64,000 nt of DNA from Canibacter sp052085365. GTDB lineage: Bacteria; Actinomycetota; Actinomycetes; Actinomycetales; Microbacteriaceae. The translations under genes and the position numbers were made by a program. Position 1 is the stretch's first letter. Each line of letters begins with the position of its first letter. A model generated the notes under the pieces. The model did no database searches, was not told the DNA's origin, and saw nothing but the letters and a program-made list of their open reading frames with translations. This document shows, one piece after another, positions 8,210 through 15,395 of the stretch. The stretch lies in the NCBI GenBank assembly GCA_052085365.1, contig JBQDFP010000004.1:1-64000 (forward strand). The letters run 5' to 3'.

Positions 8210-9021
8210 CGAGCTACCGCCTGAAGGAACTGTCGTGTTCGTTCGTGGGTGGGATTATCAAAAACCTGGTCTGGCGCCCCTTCCTCAACAATCCGTCCGT
8301 CGGCCATAAATACGACGTGGTCAGATACCTGACGTGCGAACGACATCTCGTGAGAAACAACAATCATTGTCATTCCGCTAGTCGCTAGCTCCTGCATAAC
8401 CTTGAGTACTTCTAGTCCCAGTTCAGGGTCCAGTGCGGAAGTCGGCTCGTCGAAAAGCATCACACTCGGATCTAACGCAAGCGCTCGCGCAATCGCCACA
8501 CGCTGCTGCTGGCCTCCGGAACACTTTGTTGGTTTTTCATGAGCTTTTGCAGCCAAACCAACACGTTCAAGCAGATCCATTGCGCGGGACTCTGCCTCTT
8601 TTGCGCTCCGTCCCAGTACTCGTTCCTGCGGAAGTGCAACGTTGCGTAACACTGAAAGATGCGGAAAGAGGTTAAAACTCTGGAACACCATTCCAATGTC
8701 TCGGCGCAAGGTTTGCAGTTCGCTCCGTGTTGGCTGAGTGGGATTCTTGACGGCTTGCTTGCCTGACAAGTAGATACTTCCTGATGTTGGTGTTTCGAGG
8801 TAATTCACGCACCTGAGCAAGGTACTCTTGCCAGCGCCACTCGGACCGATCAGCGCCACGACCTCGCCCTGCGCCACTTCGAGTGAACATTCGTGCAGAA
8901 CCGTTGTACCGTGGAAGTCTTTACGAATCTTGTCAAGTTTCAGTTGGGCCCCCGCAGCAGCAACGTCTGCAAGACCTGGATCATTCGTAGCGCTTTCCTC
9001 ATGTTCAGGATTTCCTGACAT
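8206..9021 (-). CDS. Polar amino acid ABC importer, ATP-binding protein
   Basis: A 271-residue GlnQ/HisP-type ATPase with Walker A GPSGAGKST, Q-loop VFQSFNLFPHLSV, signature CSGGQQQR (Cys replacing the usual Leu of LSGGQ), Walker B VMLFDEPTSALDPE and switch His VVSHEM. The ATG at 9021 is chosen because AGGAG lies about 6 bases upstream; the open frame runs 27 codons further but has no such site. A polar 25-residue N-terminal extension (GNPEHEESATND) precedes the ATPase core. It is the first ABC gene of the operon, 59 bp after the HAD gene. Confidence 0.88.
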   Translation of the reverse strand: MSGNPEHEESATNDPGLADVAAAGAQLKLDKIRKDFHGTTVLHECSLEVAQGEVVALIGPSGAGKSTLLRCVNYLETPTSGSIYLSGKQAVKNPTQPTRSELQTLRRDIGMVFQSFNLFPHLSVLRNVALPQERVLGRSAKEAESRAMDLLERVGLAAKAHEKPTKCSGGQQQRVAIARALALDPSVMLFDEPTSALDPELGLEVLKVMQELATSGMTMIVVSHEMSFARQVSDHVVFMADGRIVEEGAPDQVFDNPTHERTRQFLQAVAR

Positions 9022-9080
9022 ATGTTTCTCCTGTAATTGGTGGCATGGCGGACTGCTTAATACTCTGAGCGTGATCTCAG

Positions 9081-9794
9081 CTACTCGAAGCTGTCGAGCC
9101 AATCCGCTAGTTCACTGAGTGAAGTGAAGCGGTAGTCAGCTTCGGTGTATTCTTCTGGATCTGGCGTTGCGCCGTATCCTTCTTTGGCTGCACGTCGTTC
9201 AATCCATGCCGTAGTGAAACCAAGCTTCTTCGCAACACCGATGTCATGGAACTGAGATTGTGCAACGTGAAGATAATCACTCAGTTCGAAGCCAAGGTGA
9301 CTTTGCCTGCCCCTCATATATGCGAACGCTTGCGGATCAGGCTTGTTCACTAAAGTTTCCTCGACGGTGACGATGTCGTCGTACGGATTTTGGAGTGTAA
9401 TTGCCATCTGATTAATCGCTCGACGACCACCGTTAGTAAGAGTCACGAGTCGATGGTTCTTGCGGAGTCGTTTCATAGACTCAATCGCATCCTCAAACGG
9501 AGGGAAAAAGGGTGCAGCCTCACGAAAGCCAAACGCCAGCTCATCACTCTCTGGAATTTCAGAGTTCGAAGCGATGAGACGATAAAGATGCGGAAGCATC
9601 TCCATCCAAGATGATCCTGGCGTCAGCCTGTGTAGTTCAACTTCTGCCTCTGCATATAGCCGCAACAGCTGCTCATCGCTTATCCCCAAAGACTCATGAT
9701 CCACAGCCTTTCGGAAGTAATCGACTATCCCGGTTTCGAAATCAATGATCGTCCCGATTGTGTCGAATGTAAGAATTTTGAATGGACTTGGCAT
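9081..9794 (-). CDS. HAD-superfamily hydrolase, haloacid dehalogenase type II-like
   Basis: A 237-residue HAD protein. Motif I is TFDTIGTIIDF, with the nucleophile Asp but no second Asp two residues on; this is the pattern of the L-2-haloacid dehalogenase branch rather than of phosphatases. Motif II is TLTNGGRRAI, motif III LVNKPDPQAFAYM (catalytic Lys) and motif IV VAQSQFHDIGVAKKLG. Start ATG 9794 has AAAGGAG 7 bases upstream; an open frame reaching 9965 lies inside the GntR gene and is discarded. It lies 13 bp after the GntR gene, at the head of the amino acid uptake operon. A C-N or C-X cleaving or phosphatase role in the same catabolic pathway is inference. Confidence 0.78.
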   Translation of the reverse strand: MPSPFKILTFDTIGTIIDFETGIVDYFRKAVDHESLGISDEQLLRLYAEAEVELHRLTPGSSWMEMLPHLYRLIASNSEIPESDELAFGFREAAPFFPPFEDAIESMKRLRKNHRLVTLTNGGRRAINQMAITLQNPYDDIVTVEETLVNKPDPQAFAYMRGRQSHLGFELSDYLHVAQSQFHDIGVAKKLGFTTAWIERRAAKEGYGATPDPEEYTEADYRFTSLSELADWLDSFE

Positions 9795-9807
9795 AGTGAC
9801 TCCTTTA

Positions 9808-10467
9808 TCACTCGGCGGCATGGTTAATTTGATTGATAATGAATTCCGCAGATTCAATGAGATGCTCTCGATAAGCTTCAACAGCTTCTTTGGTGTCGCC
9901 TGCAACCATTCGGTCAAAAAGCTCGCGGTGTTCTTGAGCAAGCTTCGTTGGCGACAATAAATCAACGTTCAGGTACGTCAATGCGAGCCTCGCCTCCGTT
10001 GATGTGACTTGATAAATTGAGCTCAAACGCGGGCTCGATATCGCGTCAACTAGAGCTTTGTGGAATTGGAAGTCAAGACTGAGAATCGATTCCCAATCAT
10101 CGTCATCATCAAGCTCCTCCATGAGTTGCAGTTGATGAGCCGCGCTATCCAAAGAAAGCCCCTTTTCAGCAATCTGGTATACCGCTTCACCTTCAATGAG
10201 CAGGCGTACGGCGAAGATATCTTCAATATCTTCGACGGTGAGGCTCGGTATATATGCTCGTTTGCCTCTCTCGCGGCGCAACAAGCCTTCGTGAACCAAC
10301 CTCACAACTGCCGAATGGACAGGGGGACGGTGGATTCCAAACTCTTCGGCAACCCTTCGTTCGGCAATTGCGTACCCGGGCGAGTAGTACCCGCTGAGAA
10401 TACGGGATCGGAGCTTCTCAGCAACAGCATCAACGAGAGATTTGGTCTCTATCGCTTCAGGTTTCAA
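9808..10467 (-). CDS. GntR-family regulator, FCD (FadR) subfamily
   Basis: A 219-residue regulator. The N-terminal winged helix is at about 10-75 (VAEKLRSRILSGYYSPGYAIAERRVAEEFGIHRPPVHSAVVRLVHEGLLRRE), followed by an FCD ligand domain from about 85 containing the metal-site pattern DFQFHKALVDA and the C-terminal HREL and EHL helices. The start is TTG at 10467, because no ATG or GTG lies between it and the HTH; a GGGGA tract lies just upstream. It is the first gene of the HAD-ABC-oxidase operon, and a palindrome at 10521-10533 is its likely operator. The effector is probably an acid related to the imported substrate. Confidence 0.87.
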   Translation of the reverse strand: MKPEAIETKSLVDAVAEKLRSRILSGYYSPGYAIAERRVAEEFGIHRPPVHSAVVRLVHEGLLRRERGKRAYIPSLTVEDIEDIFAVRLLIEGEAVYQIAEKGLSLDSAAHQLQLMEELDDDDDWESILSLDFQFHKALVDAISSPRLSSIYQVTSTEARLALTYLNVDLLSPTKLAQEHRELFDRMVAGDTKEAVEAYREHLIESAEFIINQINHAAE

Positions 10468-10520
10468 AACTTTTCCCCAGGTCGTCTTCGACGTGACTTC
10501 TTTGTCGGGTCAAGTGTATA

Positions 10521-10533
10521 TTGGTATTACCAA
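10521..10533. promoter_or_regulatory. Probable GntR/FCD operator
   Basis: Perfect 13-bp palindrome TTGGTATTACCAA (arms TTGGTA and TACCAA around one base), 54 bp before the TTG start of the GntR gene in an AT-rich intergenic segment (10468-10689). TGGT-N-ACCA cores are typical for FadR/FCD regulators, so autoregulation of the operon is likely. Confidence 0.6.
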
Positions 10534-10689
10534 ATTTCAAACAATTTTTTTAAATCACCGAGTTCGGCGATAGTGCGATGCTGATCACGAATAAACGCCA
10601 ACCGCGACAATACTGGCCCGAAAAGAAGGCTGGGGCAGCGAAATTAAGTACGCTCCAGCGTCAAGGAGCGGGCTCGAACTTTCTTCAGA

Positions 10690-11793
10690 TCAGTTCAATT
10701 GCCCCTGCGCATCGACCGGCCAACGGTCGATAAGTTTTCCGGTCGAGTCCACGATGATGAGCTCTTCAAAACTGTTTACGACTGGGCACACATGGTTTGG
10801 CACGATCGCAACGTGTTCCCCGACACTTGGTCGAACTGCGTCCTTGGGCAGTCGCAGAAAACCATGGTATTCGTTCAGTTGCGTCAGCACAGCGTCATAG
10901 CTTGGTACATGTCCGTAGCCTGAGTCAGGGTCACCTTCGCGTGCAAGCGCTTTCGTACCTGCATCGACAATCACATGCTCATGACCCTGATCACTCACGA
11001 CAGTACTTGCAAGGAACAGCGCGATGTTTGAAGGTTCACAGTCACCAATGCGGTAATTGTCGTAGTCATAAAAGACATACTCTCCCGGACGAATCTCGGT
11101 GATAACCGGGTCAAGGCTGAATTCCGCAGTAGGGGTAGAGCCTGCGCTCACTATTTGTGCCTCGATTTGATGCTCCTCGAGTGACACCACAGCCCGACGC
11201 AATGCATCGGCCTGGTCAACTGCAGCACCCTCAGGTGCGCCGACCGAACCGCCATGGCCCGGGTAGGTAAACACCCCTGCAGGCGAAAGCCCCTGTCGCC
11301 GAGCGTGCGCAGCGAGCTCCCCTGCTTCTTCCGGCACAACGCCCGAACGTCTGGCACCACAGTCTACTTCAATAATGACCCGAAGTAGATGCGCGTCATC
11401 CCCCATCGCAACGGCGAGACGATCAATCGCTGCAACACTATCTGCCCCGACACTGAGTTGAGTCTGGTGAACGAGCTGACGCAAACGTTGCGCTTTGGTT
11501 CCTGTCGCCCAGATCGGGTAGGCGATGAATATGTCGCCGCAGTCGGCTTCACTAAAGATCTCTGCTTCGCTGAGGTTTCCTGCAGTGAGTCCCGCTGCCC
11601 CAGCGTCCAACTGCATCTGGCCGATATGAACACTCTTGTGTGTCTTTACGTGGGGGCGCAGCCGCTTCCCGTTTTGATGAGCGAAGCTTTGCATCCGACG
11701 GATATTTTCAGCTACAACGTCAATAAGAACAATCGGCGCAGGCGTACTTACCTCATCTTCAAGACTGTCCAAGATGCTTGTGAACTGGTCCAT
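10690..11793 (-). CDS. D-threonine aldolase / D-serine dehydratase-like PLP enzyme
   Basis: A 367-residue fold-type III PLP enzyme (alanine racemase N-terminal barrel plus DSD1 C-terminal domain). LRPHVKTHKSVHI (about 45-57) contains the PLP lysine. GNLSEAEIF, EVDCGARRSGV, YPGHGGS and SAGSTPTAEF follow the D-threonine aldolase order, and NHVCPVVN near the C-terminus carries the His-x-Cys metal site of this family. It would cleave or deaminate beta-hydroxy D-amino acids in the cytosol. The start is placed at ATG 11793 (AGGGAG upstream); a GTG two codons earlier is possible. It is followed by 222 bp and the GntR gene, same strand, and fits an amino acid catabolic island. Confidence 0.82.
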   Translation of the reverse strand: MDQFTSILDSLEDEVSTPAPIVLIDVVAENIRRMQSFAHQNGKRLRPHVKTHKSVHIGQMQLDAGAAGLTAGNLSEAEIFSEADCGDIFIAYPIWATGTKAQRLRQLVHQTQLSVGADSVAAIDRLAVAMGDDAHLLRVIIEVDCGARRSGVVPEEAGELAAHARRQGLSPAGVFTYPGHGGSVGAPEGAAVDQADALRRAVVSLEEHQIEAQIVSAGSTPTAEFSLDPVITEIRPGEYVFYDYDNYRIGDCEPSNIALFLASTVVSDQGHEHVIVDAGTKALAREGDPDSGYGHVPSYDAVLTQLNEYHGFLRLPKDAVRPSVGEHVAIVPNHVCPVVNSFEELIIVDSTGKLIDRWPVDAQGQLN

Positions 11794-11850
11794 GCGCACT
11801 CCCTGGGGTTCAGCCTACAACCAGACACACTCTGCGCCAATAGGCTCTGG

Positions 11851-12048
11851 CTATTCGGTGTCGAACCTTTCAACACGGAGCACACACTCAAGGTCGTCCG
11901 CTTTATAGTCGATACTTGTTGACCACTCAACTGACTTTCCGGGTGCCACATCGGTCACATTAACCTGCACGAGCCCAACGGTGTCACTGTTTTCGAGGGC
12001 GGACACGTAGAGTCGATAGTCCTGTGCATCAGAGTCTGGTTTTTCCAT
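11851..12048 (-). CDS. Short remnant resembling the C-terminal half of an FxLYD-type domain
   Basis: A 65-residue reading frame (ATG 12048) whose sequence ENSDTVGLVQVNVTDVAPGKSVEW then CVLRVERF resembles the last strands of FxLYD beta-sandwich domains found in actinobacterial lipoproteins. It lacks the signal peptide, the spacer and the first half of the domain, and no convincing ribosome site precedes the ATG. It lies 57 bp upstream of the D-TA-like gene and downstream of a transcription-terminator-like hairpin (12067-12102). It is probably a decayed gene end, though a translated small protein cannot be excluded. Confidence 0.35.
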   Translation of the reverse strand: MEKPDSDAQDYRLYVSALENSDTVGLVQVNVTDVAPGKSVEWSTSIDYKADDLECVLRVERFDTE

Positions 12049-12066
12049 GTGAGCGCAATATTTGCT

Positions 12067-12102
12067 ACTGACCGGCATCCGAAGTTTCGAATGCCGGTCA
12101 GT
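12067..12102 (-). terminator. Hairpin after the second amino acid ABC operon
   Basis: Perfect 12-bp inverted repeat ACTGACCGGCAT / ATGCCGGTCAGT with an internally complementary 12-base loop, 15 bp after the stop codon of the ATPase gene at 12118. There is no long U-tract, so termination strength is uncertain, but position and stem length fit an operon-end terminator. Confidence 0.6.
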
Positions 12103-12117
12103 ATTCAATGTAGTTTG

Positions 12118-12879
12118 TTACAACACTCTCGACAGGAATGCTTTCGTGCGTTCCCGTTGCGGGTTCGAAAGCACTTCGGTCGGGTCGCCTTCTTCAACAA
12201 CGACCCCACCATCCATGAATACGAGCTTGTCCGCTACTTCGCGAGCGAAGCCCATCTCGTGAGTGACCACGATCATGGTCATGCCACTTTCGGCAAGATC
12301 TTTCATCACCTGCAGCACTTCACCCACTAGTTCTGGGTCGAGCGCCGACGTGGGCTCGTCGAACAGCATAAGCTTCGGGTCCATAGCTAATGCACGTGCG
12401 ATCGCAACTCGCTGCTGCTGACCGCCCGAAAGGTGTGCCGGGTAATGATCGTATTTCTCTTCAAGCCCCACCCGCGCCAAAAGCTCCATCGCACGAGCTT
12501 TCAGCTTCGCACGGTTTCCTTTCTTGAGCAGCGTCGGCGCAATCATGACATTCTCGAGAGCCGTCATGTGCGGGAAGAGATTGAACCGCTGAAACACCAT
12601 GCCAATATCACGACGCTGTTTTGACGCTTCGCTGGGACGCATTTCATACAGTCGATCGTTCCGTTGGTGGTAGCCAACAAGTTCACCGTCAACAAACAAG
12701 CGGCCAGCGCTCACTTCTTCTAAGTGGTTAATACAGCGTAAAAACGTCGACTTACCCGAGCCAGATGGCCCCACCAAGCACAGCACTTCTCCACGCTTGA
12801 CTTCGAGTGAGATTGACCGCAGCACAAGGTTGGAGCCGAAGCTCTTTGAAACTCCGTCAGCTTTTACCATCAGAGTCAT
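12118..12879 (-). CDS. Amino acid ABC importer, ATP-binding protein
   Basis: A 253-residue GlnQ/ArtP-type ATPase with Walker A GPSGSGKST, Q-loop VFQRFNLFPHMTA, signature LSGGQQQR, Walker B LMLFDEPTSALDPE and switch VVTHEMGF. It energises the permease encoded immediately upstream, whose stop overlaps this ATG by 4 bp. It is a second, complete amino acid uptake system in this region, distinct from the one at 6003-9021: the permease is single-gene and of the long type. Confidence 0.9.
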   Translation of the reverse strand: MTLMVKADGVSKSFGSNLVLRSISLEVKRGEVLCLVGPSGSGKSTFLRCINHLEEVSAGRLFVDGELVGYHQRNDRLYEMRPSEASKQRRDIGMVFQRFNLFPHMTALENVMIAPTLLKKGNRAKLKARAMELLARVGLEEKYDHYPAHLSGGQQQRVAIARALAMDPKLMLFDEPTSALDPELVGEVLQVMKDLAESGMTMIVVTHEMGFAREVADKLVFMDGGVVVEEGDPTEVLSNPQRERTKAFLSRVL

Positions 12880-13841
12880 TTCGCTTCACCCCCTCCGTGC
12901 GCTTCAGGCGCAACGGGCTCCTCATTGCCTATTTCTCCCTGTGGGATAACCCCGATTGAACTGGTTGCCACAGTTGGTTTCATGGGGCGTGGCTGATCAC
13001 CGGCGCCCTTTGAGTAGTACCGCTCAAGGTAGTACTGCCCAACCATCAGGATCGATGTAATTACGATGTACCAGATTGACGCAACAATCAGCATCGGCAC
13101 CGGTTTATAGGTCACTGCTGAAATGTCACGGGTGCGCGCATACAGTTCCAGCGAGAACGGCACTGCGGTAGCCAGAGACGTTGTCTTCAGCATCGAGATG
13201 ACCTCATTGCCGGTCGGAGGGATGATCACCCGCATTGCCTGGGGCAACACGATACGGCTCATGGTGTGCCACCAGCCGAGACCCAGCGCGGTTGCTGCCT
13301 CATTCTGTCCCTTATCGACAGCAAGGAGGCCAGCGCGAACAATCTCTGCCATATACGCGGCCTCGTTGAGAGCGAGACCGAAAATACACAGTATGAATGC
13401 GTTCTGCAGTACGGGCGCCGTGTCGATTTCAATGAGCGGGTTGCCGGGAAGCCCAATATCGATCGTTGGATAGATCACAGAGAGCAGACCCCAGAACACG
13501 AGCTGCACATACACGGGCGTACCACGGAAGATCCACAAATAGACCCATGCAACCGACGACACCACCGGGTTGGGTGACAGTCTCATAACTGCCACCGCAA
13601 TACCCAGCAGAATCGCAATGATCATCGCGTACACGGTCAACTGCAGTGTGTACCACAGGGCTTGCCCGACTCGCTGATCGAACAGGTACTTCCCGACTTC
13701 GCTCCACTCATATGCGGGACGGTTAAACGCTGCATCCCAGAGCACGAGCGCAACGAAAACAATCAGTACTATCGCGAGAATCGTCCGCCCAGGGTGGCGC
13801 AGCTTCACCGCTCGAAGCGGCTCAGATTCGAAATTACTCAT
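12876..13841 (-). CDS. Amino acid ABC importer, permease (long form)
   Basis: A 321-residue HisM/ArtQ-type permease. A 50-residue N-terminal extension contains one extra membrane segment (about 20-36). The core then starts at VGQALWYTLQLTVYAM, with FRGTPVYVQLVFWGL and the EAA loop EAATALGLGWWHTMSRIVLPQAMR (about 195-218). A hydrophilic Pro/Gly/Glu-rich tail of about 40 residues follows the last segment. The single permease probably forms a homodimer. ATG at 13841 shares one base with the stop of the binding-protein gene (TAATG). Confidence 0.87.
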   Translation of the reverse strand: MSNFESEPLRAVKLRHPGRTILAIVLIVFVALVLWDAAFNRPAYEWSEVGKYLFDQRVGQALWYTLQLTVYAMIIAILLGIAVAVMRLSPNPVVSSVAWVYLWIFRGTPVYVQLVFWGLLSVIYPTIDIGLPGNPLIEIDTAPVLQNAFILCIFGLALNEAAYMAEIVRAGLLAVDKGQNEAATALGLGWWHTMSRIVLPQAMRVIIPPTGNEVISMLKTTSLATAVPFSLELYARTRDISAVTYKPVPMLIVASIWYIVITSILMVGQYYLERYYSKGAGDQPRPMKPTVATSSIGVIPQGEIGNEEPVAPEAHGGGEAK

Positions 13842-14731
13842 TATTCAGTAACGCTGTTAATCTTCGCCTCAGTCACTCCACCGACATCAAGACCAGCATC
13901 AGTCAAGATCTGGTCATAGGTGCCATCATCAATCAGCGACTGGACTGCGAGACGGACTGCCTCTGCAAGCTCTGAGTCTTTTTCTACAACAAAGCCGTAT
14001 GGCGCAGCGTCGAAGAGTTCGCCAGCCTGTTCAATCTTGCCGTCGGTCTTTGCGATCGCGTCAAGGGTCACTGGCGAATCGGCACTCATCGCTTCAACTT
14101 TGCCAAGCACGAGAGCATTGGTGACGTCTTCTTGTGCATCAAACTTCTGCACATCGATTGGGTCTTTACCTTCGTCTTCACACTTCTGGTTGCGTACCGG
14201 CATCTCATCAGTGTCCTGAATAGTGCCAGACTGCACTGCGACCTTCAGACCACATGCGTCTTCAGGGTCGACGTCGCCGCCAGCAACCTGCGCCCACAGT
14301 GAACCTGCGTCGTAGAAGTCGATGAAGTCGACGCTCTTCTGACGCTCGATAGTGTCAGTGAACGAAGACGAACCCATGTCGTACTTGCCACCGTTAATGT
14401 TGGGAATAATCGAGTCGAACTTTGAGACTTTCCACTCGGGTTCGAGACCAAGCTTTGCTGCGACTGCGTCAGTAAGGTTGACACCCCAGCCAACAGGGTC
14501 GCCCGCGGCGTCTTTGTACTCGTTGGGTGGGTACGCAGCATCGGTGCCGATTACCAGCGTGCCTTTTTCTTTAATATCGTCGGGCAGAGCGGCTGCTGCT
14601 GCTTCGTCTACTTCAACGCCTGCGACAGCTTCTGAGTCTTTTGCTTCAGATCCGTCAGTGTTGTCGACGCAACCTGTGAGGGTTAATGCTGCGATCGCTG
14701 CAAGGGCCGGGACGGTGTATTTTAGTTTCAT
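13841..14731 (-). CDS. Amino acid ABC importer, substrate-binding lipoprotein
   Basis: A 296-residue SBP_bac_3 family lipoprotein: signal peptide with lipobox LTGC (Cys21), acidic linker to about 50, then GTLVIGTDAAYPPNEY, GWGVNLTDAVAAKLG, FDSIIPNINGGKYDMGSSSFTDTIERQKSVDFIDFYDAG and VQSGTIQDTD. SFTDTIER is the canonical ligand-site loop of this family, with the carboxylate-binding Arg preserved. It is the first gene of the three-gene operon; AAGGAG lies upstream of the ATG. A perfect 16-bp palindrome at 14804-14819 sits 73 bp upstream and is a candidate operator. Confidence 0.88.
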   Translation of the reverse strand: MKLKYTVPALAAIAALTLTGCVDNTDGSEAKDSEAVAGVEVDEAAAAALPDDIKEKGTLVIGTDAAYPPNEYKDAAGDPVGWGVNLTDAVAAKLGLEPEWKVSKFDSIIPNINGGKYDMGSSSFTDTIERQKSVDFIDFYDAGSLWAQVAGGDVDPEDACGLKVAVQSGTIQDTDEMPVRNQKCEDEGKDPIDVQKFDAQEDVTNALVLGKVEAMSADSPVTLDAIAKTDGKIEQAGELFDAAPYGFVVEKDSELAEAVRLAVQSLIDDGTYDQILTDAGLDVGGVTEAKINSVTE

Positions 14732-14803
14732 TTATCACTCCTTTGTGAGCGAGAATCCGAGTGACTCCACGTACTGGATTCCGTAATTCTCACGGTAACT
14801 GTA

Positions 14804-14819
14804 CCCTGAAATTTCAGGG
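14804..14819. promoter_or_regulatory. Perfect 16-bp palindrome, candidate operator
   Basis: CCCTGAAATTTCAGGG is fully self-complementary. It lies in the upstream region of the amino acid importer operon that starts at 14731. The core TGAAATTTCA recurs as TGAAACATTTCA at 14997-15008, suggesting that one dimeric regulator acts between the two divergent transport operons. The regulator is not known. Confidence 0.5.
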
Positions 14820-15316
14820 GTGGCGCACGCGGTTTCGTGCCTCAGTTCGTGTTGTGGTGTCGTTCAGGCAGAACATCACGAGATAAAACTCGCAGAATTG
14901 CGCACTTTTCAACGGATTTCATTGCAGAACCACGTTTACGAATCGCATTTACAACAGTTTCGTCACTTTTGTACGTCATTCCGTCGGTGAAAATATTGAA
15001 ACATTTCAGTCTTGGTTGCGAGACGGGCACTACCCAAACGGAGAAACCATGTAACCTACTCTCAAAAGGGAGCACTATACGCTCCGGGCAATAAGGATTT
15101 CGTCACACGAAAAACCCCTGATCAAGCTGGTTTCTCATTGAAGACGTGTGGCGCTTTTGGCATGCCTACGGTTGATACTGCACGTCAAAGGTTGTTAGCG
15201 TAGCCCGGGTAAGTAGGCAGTGTGTCCGTGCGCGCCGTGCATTTGAATTCCGTGTATGGCGCCGCGATTCGTCGCGTTGAAGGTTCCGATAGCCTTCACC
15301 GATTCGTGGTTGAGTC

Positions 15317-15344
15317 TTGATATTTGTTCTCCCGCGCTTAATAG
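15317..15344 (+). promoter_or_regulatory. Promoter of the proVWX-type operon
   Basis: TTGATA at 15317-15322 and TAATAG at 15339-15344 are separated by 16 bp, a good match to a housekeeping sigma promoter, with a predicted leader of about 45 bases before the ATG at 15396. This assignment rests on hexamer match and spacing only. Confidence 0.45.
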
Positions 15345-15395
15345 AGTCACCACGACAGGGACACACTCCTTTTCACCAAATCCAACGGAGATGGA

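Larger units (their letters stand above)
14732..15395. other. Divergent intergenic region between two importer operons
   Basis: About 660 bp without a supportable gene. It holds the 16-bp palindrome at 14804-14819, a second TGAAA-N2-TTTCA element at 14997-15008, a stretch of lower GC at 14880-15010, and a sigma-70-like promoter for the proVWX operon at 15317-15344. A 77-codon frame on the minus strand (14842-15075) has no ribosome site or recognisable sequence and is not called. Confidence 0.6.

Noticed and set aside
14842..15075. 77-codon minus-strand frame in the importer intergenic region
   Set aside because: No ribosome site, no similarity recognised, and it covers the palindromes and promoter region.
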